Shown here piece after piece: positions 6,091-14,700 of a stretch of DNA of 18,368 bases. How positions within the stretch are numbered: position 1 is the first letter of the stretch; the number at the start of each line of letters is the position of its first letter. The notes below the pieces were generated by a model that was not told the origin of the DNA, did no database searches, and saw only the letters and a list, made by a program, of their open reading frames with translations. The stretch covers positions 1 to 18,368 of the forward strand of contig CAZXWD010000064.1 of assembly GCA_964644135.1 (NCBI GenBank), given 5' to 3'. A program made the position numbers and the translations under genes. This DNA comes from CAZMOK01 sp964644135 (GTDB taxonomy: Bacteria > Bacteroidota > Bacteroidia > Bacteroidales > JAGOPY01).

Positions 6091-8151
6091 TTATGGTTTC
6101 ATCGCAAGGTCAAAACCTATGGCAATAGTCATATTATAATGTGATTGAAGAACCACCGGAACAGTCCCGTTATTGAAAGTGACAGCCTCTACAAGCAGTA
6201 TGGCTTCGTCGGCCCTTTCCATATTCCTGAAAAAAGTTTCACTTACCGGGGCAAGCGATTCCGAAAAAGATGGTTCGATAACAATTCCCTCATCATCCAC
6301 CGGCGCCGAGTCAACAACAGAGAATTCGATGGTTTCCAGTATCTCACCGGTTTCCCTTTCAGGGAGGCTTAGCCGGAGGTGCATGTCGAACGGAAAACCG
6401 TTATTTACTTTTGCCAGGAGATATCCTTCCCGCATATCAGGATAATCACCGGGCATTTCAATTACTATGGTATCCATAAAAAAGAGCTTTTCCGAGCTCA
6501 GGACCATAGGCACTTCCAGCCTGGCATCAATGGATATCCCTGAGGTTGAGGAAAGGAAATTATAATCCTGGCCATTCCAGTTTGTTATCCCTGACAGTTC
6601 ATATTCAAGCCTGTCGGGCCTGATAGCCAGCAACTCCACCAGGGCTGAATTATTTTTGTCGAAAAGAAACGCCCCCACTGCCTCTTCACCTTGCTGCTCA
6701 GGCGCCTCAATCGTTACAAACTCCACGTTCAGGGTCTGATCTTCACCGCTTTCAGTGTTTACCCCAGTGATAAGTGGAAGCAATTTCATAGGTATGCCAA
6801 AGGTATTCCTGTATTCCATGAAAAGCTTCGGGTCATCAAGTATTATTTCACCCTGGAGCCGGTCGAGGAAGCTGACGTCAAAATCAAGTGTTCCGTATCC
6901 AAGTTCGAGATTCTGCATTCCAAGGTTGCCATCGGCAAAATCCAGGTCAAGGTCTTTCAGTTCGATGCCTGTGTTTATTTTAAAGGAAGAGTCAAAAACA
7001 ATTGTAGTTTCGGAAGGCAGTAACGTAACTTCGTAGACTACCGGGATACGGTTATATGGGGTTTCTTCAACCGTGGTCAGGTCAAGCAGGATATCTGCAA
7101 CCTCCCAGTTGTCTTCGGCGGTGGTTCCCTTACCGATAAATACATCCCTCAGGGGTATCTCTCCGTCGATAAGGGCGGAAGGGAGGCTGATCCGGACTTC
7201 TATATCCACCATCAGGTCGGTGCTGAGGGATGAAAAGACCGTACCCTCCCCTGCATCTATATGATAAAGTTGTTCCCCGCCGTCAGGATCAAGGATGATA
7301 ATGCTTGTATCGCTTACCACCACCTGTTCCTGCAGCTTCCCTTCACCGGCAACTACTTTTACATCCACAGCAGAAAGCTCAAAAAACAGGCCGTCATCAA
7401 GGTTGATCATTACGCTGTCAGGTGCGCTTCCGGGGCTACCGAGACCCAGAACACTTATTTCGAAAACATTTGATATTTCTCTGTTGCTTAAATGGATGAT
7501 TTCAGTATGGCTCTCTTCAGCGCCGATGTAGTCTATTTCGAAATCACTCAGAAGACTTCCGTTTTCAAAATCAAAGACCTCTATCTCAATGTTCTCTAAA
7601 GCAACCGGAAGGTTGTTCTCTACCAGCAGTTCGAGAGTCCCTTCCGACACGTCCAGCGAAACAAAATCCTGGATTGGGTCCATGTTGAGTGAAAAAGGCT
7701 GTTCGAGGTACATGGCAGGAAAAACAGCCATGGAACCGTTGTAGGCCAGCAGGCTGTCGGCTGAAGTTTCATCAATATATGGGATCAGGTCTGACAACAG
7801 GTAATCGTTGGAGACCAGGAATTCATCAAAGGTGATCTCCCCGATGGGGAAATTATGCTCTCCCGACACACTTTCCGGAGGGGTATAAATACTGTCGATA
7901 GGCAGCATTATAGCTGAATCCCTTTTATAGACATAAAGGTAGGAACTGTCGGGGTTGGTAAGGAGGTTTGTATCGGAGCCTATGATATCCTCAAGCTCGA
8001 AGCCGGCCTGGATGAACGGAAGGGCAATCCCCGGCTTCCATTCAGAAGTTGATATTTTGTCAAGGTCTTTCCTGCAGGAAAAAAGTGCAATGGCAGCAAT
8101 GAACAGAAGCAAACATCTTCTCAAAAAAATTAGTGGTCTTACAGATCTCAT
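6091..8151 (-). CDS. Large lipoprotein, unknown function
   Basis: I do not recognise this 686-residue protein. The signal ends LFSC with Cys26 as predicted lipidation site, followed by RKDLD. Past residue ~35 (WKPGIALPFIQAGFELEDII) the protein is almost entirely predicted strand, with repeated patterns such as LLVENNLPVALENIEIEV that recall tandem LEA/Ig-like sandwiches; there are no Cys residues in the mature part apart from the anchor. It is acidic and rich in I, L, E and D. The ATG at 8151 follows a 163-nt gap from porP-like gene; the next gene starts 19 nt after its stop. Its placement beside an export cluster and before a DUF5723 barrel suggests a role at the outer membrane, which is inference. 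Confidence 0.9.
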   Translation of the reverse strand: MRSVRPLIFLRRCLLLFIAAIALFSCRKDLDKISTSEWKPGIALPFIQAGFELEDIIGSDTNLLTNPDSSYLYVYKRDSAIMLPIDSIYTPPESVSGEHNFPIGEITFDEFLVSNDYLLSDLIPYIDETSADSLLAYNGSMAVFPAMYLEQPFSLNMDPIQDFVSLDVSEGTLELLVENNLPVALENIEIEVFDFENGSLLSDFEIDYIGAEESHTEIIHLSNREISNVFEISVLGLGSPGSAPDSVMINLDDGLFFELSAVDVKVVAGEGKLQEQVVVSDTSIIILDPDGGEQLYHIDAGEGTVFSSLSTDLMVDIEVRISLPSALIDGEIPLRDVFIGKGTTAEDNWEVADILLDLTTVEETPYNRIPVVYEVTLLPSETTIVFDSSFKINTGIELKDLDLDFADGNLGMQNLELGYGTLDFDVSFLDRLQGEIILDDPKLFMEYRNTFGIPMKLLPLITGVNTESGEDQTLNVEFVTIEAPEQQGEEAVGAFLFDKNNSALVELLAIRPDRLEYELSGITNWNGQDYNFLSSTSGISIDARLEVPMVLSSEKLFFMDTIVIEMPGDYPDMREGYLLAKVNNGFPFDMHLRLSLPERETGEILETIEFSVVDSAPVDDEGIVIEPSFSESLAPVSETFFRNMERADEAILLVEAVTFNNGTVPVVLQSHYNMTIAIGFDLAMKP

Positions 8152-8314
8152 AGCATGTGGTTTTTGCAGAAACGGAGGATGGCAGCTTCAAAAACCCTGC
8201 ACACGAGGGAAGATAAATATAGTTATTTAATGCCATTATCCTATTATCATCAGCTTGAATTCATATATTAACGGGCCAATCGGGCCATCTGATATACTGT
8301 GTATAATTATTGCA
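8152..8314. other. Intergenic linker inside the minus-strand cluster
   Basis: This gap separates the PorP-like gene from the large lipoprotein gene. It has a 9-bp tandem repeat CGGGCCAAT/CGGGCCATC (8272-8289) and a small hairpin around the PorP-like stop codon (TCTGAT 8288-8293 with ATCAGA 8314-8319; inner TATAC/GTATA 8293-8305) without a T-run. No TAnnTTTG promoter is found. The downstream genes may be read through or have an unrecognised promoter. Confidence 0.5.
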
Positions 8315-9265
8315 TCAGAGATTCCGTGTATTAAAGCCGCTCCTTCTAGGTTCTTTCGGGTATATAGGATAGCAATATCTTAAAAACACTTCAACACTGC
8401 TGCCGTTCCCGTCTTTCGAAACAGCATTATGGTTGTACTCCCAGGCTACGCCAAGGTTGAAGCCATTGTACCTGATCCCTGCCATGATACCTGCTGCAGA
8501 AGCAACCCTGTACATCAGGCCTCCCCAGAAAAGATCGTTGTAAGTTACTATGGCATTTACATCCACCTGGAAAGTATTGGGTGTGGCCCTTGCCTGGATC
8601 CCCGGGGTGACCACGATGCTTTTGTCCCTATCATCCACAACGGTAAAATGATAGCCGCCAAAAAGGTAGAAGTGCCTGGTAAGATTGATCTCCGGGGCGC
8701 CAATTTCTGCTGAAGATCCAAGGAGGTTTGAGGCCGACAACCCAAGGTAGTATTTCCTGGGGTTCTGGTAATGCAGGCCGAAACCTGCATCAGTGATCAT
8801 GCCATTCTCCACTGAATTACTCTGAAGCAGGGGGTCTTCACCCCATCCGTAAAGCTCAGAAAAATCAATTGATTTCCTTATCATATTCAGCGAAAGGCCA
8901 AGGCTGAGCATGGAGTTATTCTTTAGTACATGATGATAAGCATACATGAGCTTCAGGTTGACGTTCTTCTCAAAGCCCAGCATGTCGTACTGAAGCACAG
9001 CGCCCACTCCGCTTTTTATCCTGTAAATGGGCATATCGAACGACAAACCGTAGGTTCGCGGGTAGATCGTATTCCCCTGCATATCCTCTAAACCAATCCA
9101 CTGGTGCCTCGCGATACCGGATCCGCATACAGCCCCTGAAACACCGGCGGCGGCAGGATTAAGGTACACTTTATTGAACATGTATTGTGTCAGCAAGGGT
9201 TCCTGCTGTGCCGAAGCACAGGTCGCGAATACTAAAAGTAATAATGTCAAAAGCCCTTTTCGCAT
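8315..9265 (-). CDS. PorP/SprF-family type IX secretion membrane protein
   Basis: The 316-residue product has a Sec signal (cleavage likely after CASA, residue 19) and the PorP/SprF hallmark right after it: QEPLLTQYMFNKVYLNPAAAG. GVGAVLQYDMLGFEKNVNL and YAYHHVLKNNSMLSLGLSLNM are further family landmarks, and the length is normal. PorP/SprF proteins are outer-membrane barrels of the T9SS; copies encoded beside a substrate with a type B sorting domain serve that substrate's export or anchoring. Its ATG lies 5 nt after the stop of the OmpA-family gene, so translation is coupled. The giant type-B-bearing protein upstream is its likely client. This is a substrate-linked paralogue rather than necessarily the core PorP of the cell. 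Confidence 0.93.
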   Translation of the reverse strand: MRKGLLTLLLLVFATCASAQQEPLLTQYMFNKVYLNPAAAGVSGAVCGSGIARHQWIGLEDMQGNTIYPRTYGLSFDMPIYRIKSGVGAVLQYDMLGFEKNVNLKLMYAYHHVLKNNSMLSLGLSLNMIRKSIDFSELYGWGEDPLLQSNSVENGMITDAGFGLHYQNPRKYYLGLSASNLLGSSAEIGAPEINLTRHFYLFGGYHFTVVDDRDKSIVVTPGIQARATPNTFQVDVNAIVTYNDLFWGGLMYRVASAAGIMAGIRYNGFNLGVAWEYNHNAVSKDGNGSSVEVFLRYCYPIYPKEPRRSGFNTRNL

Positions 9266-9270
9266 ATCTA

Positions 9271-11715
9271 TCAGTTGAATATTAGTACCTGTTTTTCTTT
9301 ATCAATTGTGAAATTTCCCACCTGGTCGAGCAGATCACTTCCTATCAGTAAAAGTCCGCCGTTTTTCCTCACCCTGCATTGAGCATCCTCAATGATCGTT
9401 TCGCCTATCCTTACCTTTCTGAGAGTGACAAGAGAACCTTCTTCGATCCTGTCGTTCTGAACGATTTGCTCAAAATCCCCTGAAAAATCAGACCTCTTTA
9501 TGCCGCCTTTCTGCAAAAGTTCGATCACCACCGATTCATCGATCATTGATCCGGTGGCCTCAGGGTCCAGGATTGCATTTACACTGAAATCATTGATAAA
9601 GCATTTTACCCTGAACTTGTTTTCGGCCGTCATCTCAAATTCTATTACATTACCTGTGGTATCGGTAACTATCTGTATCTCAGTTTTTCCTTGCTTTTTC
9701 CGACCGGGATCGTAATCTTTGGCCAGCACCGCAAATTCCGTCCTCCTATTCAGATGGAACGCCGCCTCCCTGTGTTCTTTGGTGGGAAGCGATTCAACGT
9801 ATGCATCATCCAGGGTGGTCCCTTTTTCAAAGAAATACCCTTCTTTCCTTACATCTTTAGAAAGGGTTCTCGGGATCCTTTCCCCATAACCCCTGGCAAC
9901 CAGCCTTCCGGGATCAATTCCTTTCGAGATAAGGAAATCCACCACTGCCTGAGCCCTCTTTTGTGAAAGGTTGTCGTTATACGACAGTGACGCCCGAGAG
10001 TCGGTATGGGACCTCAGTTCTATCACCAGGTTGGGATTATCATCAAGGATCTCAACAAGCTGCAGAAGGGAATCCTGGTACTGTGGTTCGAGTGTCCACT
10101 CATCGAGGGGGAACAATATATCAGGCAGAACAATTGGTGACTCGGGTATTGGTTCAAGAAACATCCTGGTGCTGAAGCTGCGGTCGCCCATATGGCCTTT
10201 TGTGCTGAAGTAATCCTTCGCCGTAAAATAATTTGGCTTCCGGGCCATCACCTGGTAATCACATCCTTCCATAACTTGTGTGGTATCGAACTGAAAACGG
10301 CCTTTAGGCCCGGTGGCTGAATATATTGTGTCGCTGAGATCTTCATTGATCAGTAAAATGTCCGCATCCCCGAGGGAGAGCAAGGTTTCTTTGTCGCTTA
10401 CATGGCCGGCAATGGTGAACACTAGATCCCTCCTGGTATATGAGTAAATATCGTCTTCACCGGCTCCGCCGGGCCTGTTTGATGTGAAATATCCTTCTTC
10501 CGGAAAATCGGCAGTTATCAGGCGGAAATCATCATATCCCGAGTTGATGGGTGAAAGCAGGTTTACCGGTTCGCTGCAGGTATTCCCTTTAAGCACGCAT
10601 TTGTATATATCGAGCCCTCCGTAGCCCGGATGCCCGTCCGACGCAAAAAGCAGCAGTGAGTCCCTGTAAATGAACGGGAACATCTCGTTTCCAAAAGTAT
10701 TTACTTTGCTGCCCAGGTTCACGGGCCTTCCGAAGTCCTCATCCTTACTTTTCCTCCTGGCTATCCACAGGTCTTTTTCTCCTTTTGTGCCTTCTCTTCC
10801 TGACGAGAATATGATCATCAGCTCATCGCTGCTGACCGCCGGGTGCCCGGTATTGGAAGCGGTGTCGGATATCACCTCAACAGGCTCCTGCCATATGCCC
10901 GCTGATTTTTCCGATTTCATGATCCTGCAGAACTTCTTCATCGCACGCATCCTCACACAACGGGTAAAGTACATTGCATCATGTTCTGCGTTGAGTTCTG
11001 GAGTTCCCTCGTGCGAAGCAGTGTTTACATTCTCGCCACCCTGAAGCAATACGGGCGCTGTCCATTGCTCATTGTTCAGGCTGCTCTCGAAGAGGTCGGA
11101 GAAATCGTGGCCTGACCATTGATCAATGTGTTTTCCTGTGGATACCTCCCGGTTCGAAGTAAATACGATCTTATCCTGATCATCCGAAAGATACGAGGGT
11201 GAAAAATCGTCATAGGCCGAATTCAGTACAGCAACAGCATTCACCTTTGCCCTGGCACGGTTTTTTTCGTTTTTTTCGATCCAGTCGCAGGAGGCCAGCC
11301 CCTGTTTGGCTTCCTTGCTGTACTGCTCCATCTTCAGGTATTTCTTGTAATACTTTCTGGCTTCACCTGTTTCACCTTTCATCCGCAGGATATCCGCATA
11401 CCTCAGGTAAAGGTCGGAATAAATATTCCCGAAAGATCCTTCGGCCAGCTCGCTGTAAAGCACTTCTGCACTGTCGGGATTGTGCATCAGCCGGTGGCAC
11501 TCGGCAAGCTTGAAAATTGCATATTCCTTCTGGCGGCTATCCTCTTCAAATTTGGAGATGGCTTCCTTATATAGCTCAGCAGCTTCGTTATACTGCATTA
11601 TTTTGAACTTAACATCTGCTTTCTTCACTTCGCGTTCCTGTGAAAAGCCATCACCGGCAAAAAGCGCCAGAAGGATCAAGGTTGATATGATTGTTTTTCT
11701 CACCATTCTTTCCAT
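9271..11715 (-). CDS. PorE-like TPR/PD40/OmpA protein with degenerate retropepsin-like domain
   Basis: The 814 residues hold, in order: a Sec signal without lipobox (to ~25), TPR-like helices (~27-150), PD40/WD40-like beta-propeller repeats (~165-430; YDDFSPSYLSDDQDKIVFTS, TGHPAVSSDELMIIFSS, PGYGGLDIY, FTSNRPGGAGEDDIYSY), a carboxypeptidase-regulatory-like domain (~434-510), an OmpA C-terminal domain (~527-670) and a last domain (~700-814). Up to OmpA this matches PorE, which anchors the T9SS to peptidoglycan; the binding pair Asp572 (HTDSR) and Arg587 (SQKRA) is intact, 15 apart as usual. The last domain aligns by pattern with retropepsin-like proteases (EGS...LRKVRIGE..., LLIGSDLL, TIDKEKQVLIF), but the catalytic DTG reads DPEATG from Asp717, so activity is doubtful. 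The second Met (codon 4) gives a more typical signal start. It begins 9 nt after the giant gene and ends 5 nt before the PorP-like gene. Confidence 0.93.
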   Translation of the reverse strand: MERMVRKTIISTLILLALFAGDGFSQEREVKKADVKFKIMQYNEAAELYKEAISKFEEDSRQKEYAIFKLAECHRLMHNPDSAEVLYSELAEGSFGNIYSDLYLRYADILRMKGETGEARKYYKKYLKMEQYSKEAKQGLASCDWIEKNEKNRARAKVNAVAVLNSAYDDFSPSYLSDDQDKIVFTSNREVSTGKHIDQWSGHDFSDLFESSLNNEQWTAPVLLQGGENVNTASHEGTPELNAEHDAMYFTRCVRMRAMKKFCRIMKSEKSAGIWQEPVEVISDTASNTGHPAVSSDELMIIFSSGREGTKGEKDLWIARRKSKDEDFGRPVNLGSKVNTFGNEMFPFIYRDSLLLFASDGHPGYGGLDIYKCVLKGNTCSEPVNLLSPINSGYDDFRLITADFPEEGYFTSNRPGGAGEDDIYSYTRRDLVFTIAGHVSDKETLLSLGDADILLINEDLSDTIYSATGPKGRFQFDTTQVMEGCDYQVMARKPNYFTAKDYFSTKGHMGDRSFSTRMFLEPIPESPIVLPDILFPLDEWTLEPQYQDSLLQLVEILDDNPNLVIELRSHTDSRASLSYNDNLSQKRAQAVVDFLISKGIDPGRLVARGYGERIPRTLSKDVRKEGYFFEKGTTLDDAYVESLPTKEHREAAFHLNRRTEFAVLAKDYDPGRKKQGKTEIQIVTDTTGNVIEFEMTAENKFRVKCFINDFSVNAILDPEATGSMIDESVVIELLQKGGIKRSDFSGDFEQIVQNDRIEEGSLVTLRKVRIGETIIEDAQCRVRKNGGLLLIGSDLLDQVGNFTIDKEKQVLIFN

Positions 11716-11724
11716 CTTCTTTTA

Positions 11725-14700
11725 TTAGTGCTTGATGATACGGTTATAGTAATTTCTTTTCCCGTCTGTTATCTTGAGGATATAGATCCCGCTCCTGAGA
11801 TGGGAGATATCGATCTCGATATTGTTTGGGTCCGGTACTGTTTCGGAATGTGCTTTTTGGCCGTACACTGAATAGAAAAAGGCTGTTAGCGGACCCGCTA
11901 AATTATCATGGATGGTAACTTTAAGGTTCCCCTCAACAGGATTGGGATAGGCTTCGGATGAATTCCTCAACAGCAATACGCTTCCTTTACGGTTATATTC
12001 TATACTGTTGTACCCTATGGCTGTCAGTTGATAGAAATAGGTTCCGTCAGGAGCTTTGATCCCGCTTTCAGTCTTTCCGTCCCATTTACCGTCTACTTCA
12101 TCTATCTCATACACCTTGGTTCCCCACCTGCTGTAGATCTTCACTTGCAGCTCTTCAACTCCTTTTGTCCTTACTTCAAAGAAATCGTTGTATCCGTCAT
12201 CGTTGGGGGTAAATACATTGTTCGCCTCGATCTCGACCTTGATATCCACAAATATTATCACTGTATCTGTTTCTGTGCAATAGTATGGCGGACCCGAGTT
12301 GACTTCAAGTATTACTTCATGTTCACCAAAAGTGGTGAAAGTGTACGAAGCCTGCTTGTTTGCACTGGTATCCGTATCACTGAAATGCCACACCCAGCTC
12401 TCAGGATCGTTGGCGTTGAAGTCAAAATCTACGGTAAGCGGTGTAATCCCTGAAAGCGGCTCAGCAATTATTTCAGGACCGAGATAAACTTCCGGTATCA
12501 GCATTACTGTATCCTCGAAAATACAATCCTCCGAGTCGTAAGCCTGTATCACATATTCACCCGAGGTGAGACCTGAAATAAGGCCGCTGCTCACCTCTTC
12601 GCCATTCATATAGACATTGTAGGGAGGATATCCTCCGAAGACCTCCAGGTCAATACTTCCGGAATAATCGCCGTAGCAAACTTCAGGGATTACTTCATAA
12701 TTACAGGTTATTGGCTGGAATTCAGGATCGATAAAAACAGTCATTGTAGTGTAGCCATAGCAACCCGCATCACTGTATGCCCTGCATTCCACATCGTAAT
12801 AGCCGGGCTCACTGTAAGTGTGGACCGGGTTTTGCTCAAGCGAGGTTTCCCCGTCCCCGAATATCCATTCGTAATAATCAATGAAATAAGGGCTTTCCAC
12901 CTCCGCATCCCCAAAGAAATAAACCTTTGGTCCCGTGCAGAAGTTATCATAGTCAATGGTAACCTCGGGCGAGGGCTTGGAGTACCTCCAGGCATTGAGC
13001 GTATCATTATTTATATTGTCGTCGAGGGTGCCTATCAGCCAGATCTTGAAAAAATATTCGCCTTCGGCGGAAATATCCACTTTATCTTCGAAAGTGTGTG
13101 TGATACTGCTGTATATAGGTCCCGGAATTGTGTCATAATGGATTTCGCCATTATCCAGTTGCCAGGCCAGTTTAAGGTTACTGAAGGGCACATGGCCGAA
13201 CAGGTGCAGGTAAACCGTAACACTGTCTTCACCCGGGTGGGCACATTCAAGGGTAGGGCTTACAAGCTCCAGCACGCCAATGTCGACGACAAATTCCACG
13301 CATCCCATATCCGGAGCCTGCGTGCTGCGCAATATACCGTCGATATCATAAAGCACACCTTCTACAGGGATCCCTGCGCCGTTAATGGCACGCTGGTAAG
13401 GCAGTGGTACAGTGTCGGCTTCAAAGAATGAATTGACATTCATCGAGTTGGCATCTCCGTTAACCGTTTGCCCCCACTCAAACAGGCTGGTGTATTCAGT
13501 TCCGTCAAGATAACCTATTACCCCTTCAGGATCATAATAATTATTATAATCCAGGTTGAATCCATCTACAGACTCCAAAAATATAGGATTACCTTTTGTG
13601 GATACATTCAGGATGTTATTCCTTATCAGCAGCTCATTGCAGTCGCTAATTTTCAGGCTGTTGCTCCTGCCCAGGTTATCGAGGTTGGCGGTGTTGACCG
13701 AATTATAATAAATGCTGCATGAATCGGTGCTTTCAAGATTTATGCCGTGGACCAGCCCTGCTCCCAGGGTGTGAACAAAGTTATTGATGATATTGACCTT
13801 GTCAGATAAAACGGCAGAGATGCCCCGGGTGCCGTCAGGTGCACTGTTGGAGCTGTAAACATTGTATAGATAATTTTGAGTGATATCTATGGCGTTACAT
13901 CCTATCACAATAGAAATACCCTCATTGACATTGCTGATCTTGTTATGTCTTATCCCGATAGAGTCTGAATTGGTGACATATATGCCCTGGACTGCATTTA
14001 TTAACCTGTTATTGTCAATAGTAAGGTTCGTGACAAAATCCTTTACGAAGATCATTGAAGAAGCCCAGTCGGTCATGCCCGTGAAGTTGTTTCCGCTGAT
14101 CTCTATATACCCTGTGCCCGGGTCGGATACCAGTATACCGCTCGACCTGCTCCTCATAAGGTCGAACCGGCTCTCTGTTATCCGCACCTCTGTTGTGCTG
14201 TTCTCCATCATTATGGCGTAATCGAAATTGTTCCTGGCAACGAAGTGGCAATTTGTGAACGATATGTTTTGCACACCCTCCATTGACACTATATAGTTCG
14301 ATTGGCCCCCTTCCGCTCCTGCCTCCAGTCCGAGGTTTTCGAACATAATATTGGCTGCCCCCTCAAGCAGGATCATTGGCTCAAACTTGATTGTGCCGGG
14401 TTTAAGGCGGATAATAGCCTTTGTACTGTCGCCGTTTTCGGAACGAAATGTTACGGTATTATCTTTTGATGATCCCGGAATGCTGCCCAGTATAAATTTT
14501 TCTTCATAGATACCATCCCTTACCAGGAAGGTAACCGGACAGGTAACTCCGGATGAGTTGAGCACCTCGGCCACATCCCGGAAAGAGTTGAAATCTCCGT
14601 CGGCACCACCGATTGTGTAAGTGCCGCAAAGTGGCGCTGCGAGCTGGTCGCTGGTGGCGGTATCGTTGATATGGTTACAATCCGTTGAGTTGTTGGGCCC

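Noticed and set aside
7868..7890. Possible fourth copy of the CCGGAGG hairpin
   Set aside because: CCGGAGGGGT occurs here inside the large lipoprotein gene, but the left arm does not pair, so it is a chance match.
8288..8319. Terminator after the PorP-like gene
   Set aside because: The stem is short, overlaps the stop codon and has no T-run on the minus strand.
12820..13431. 203-codon antisense open frame inside the giant adhesin
   Set aside because: It lies opposite well-recognised CARDB-like and PKD domains; its length is explained by codon use of the sense strand.
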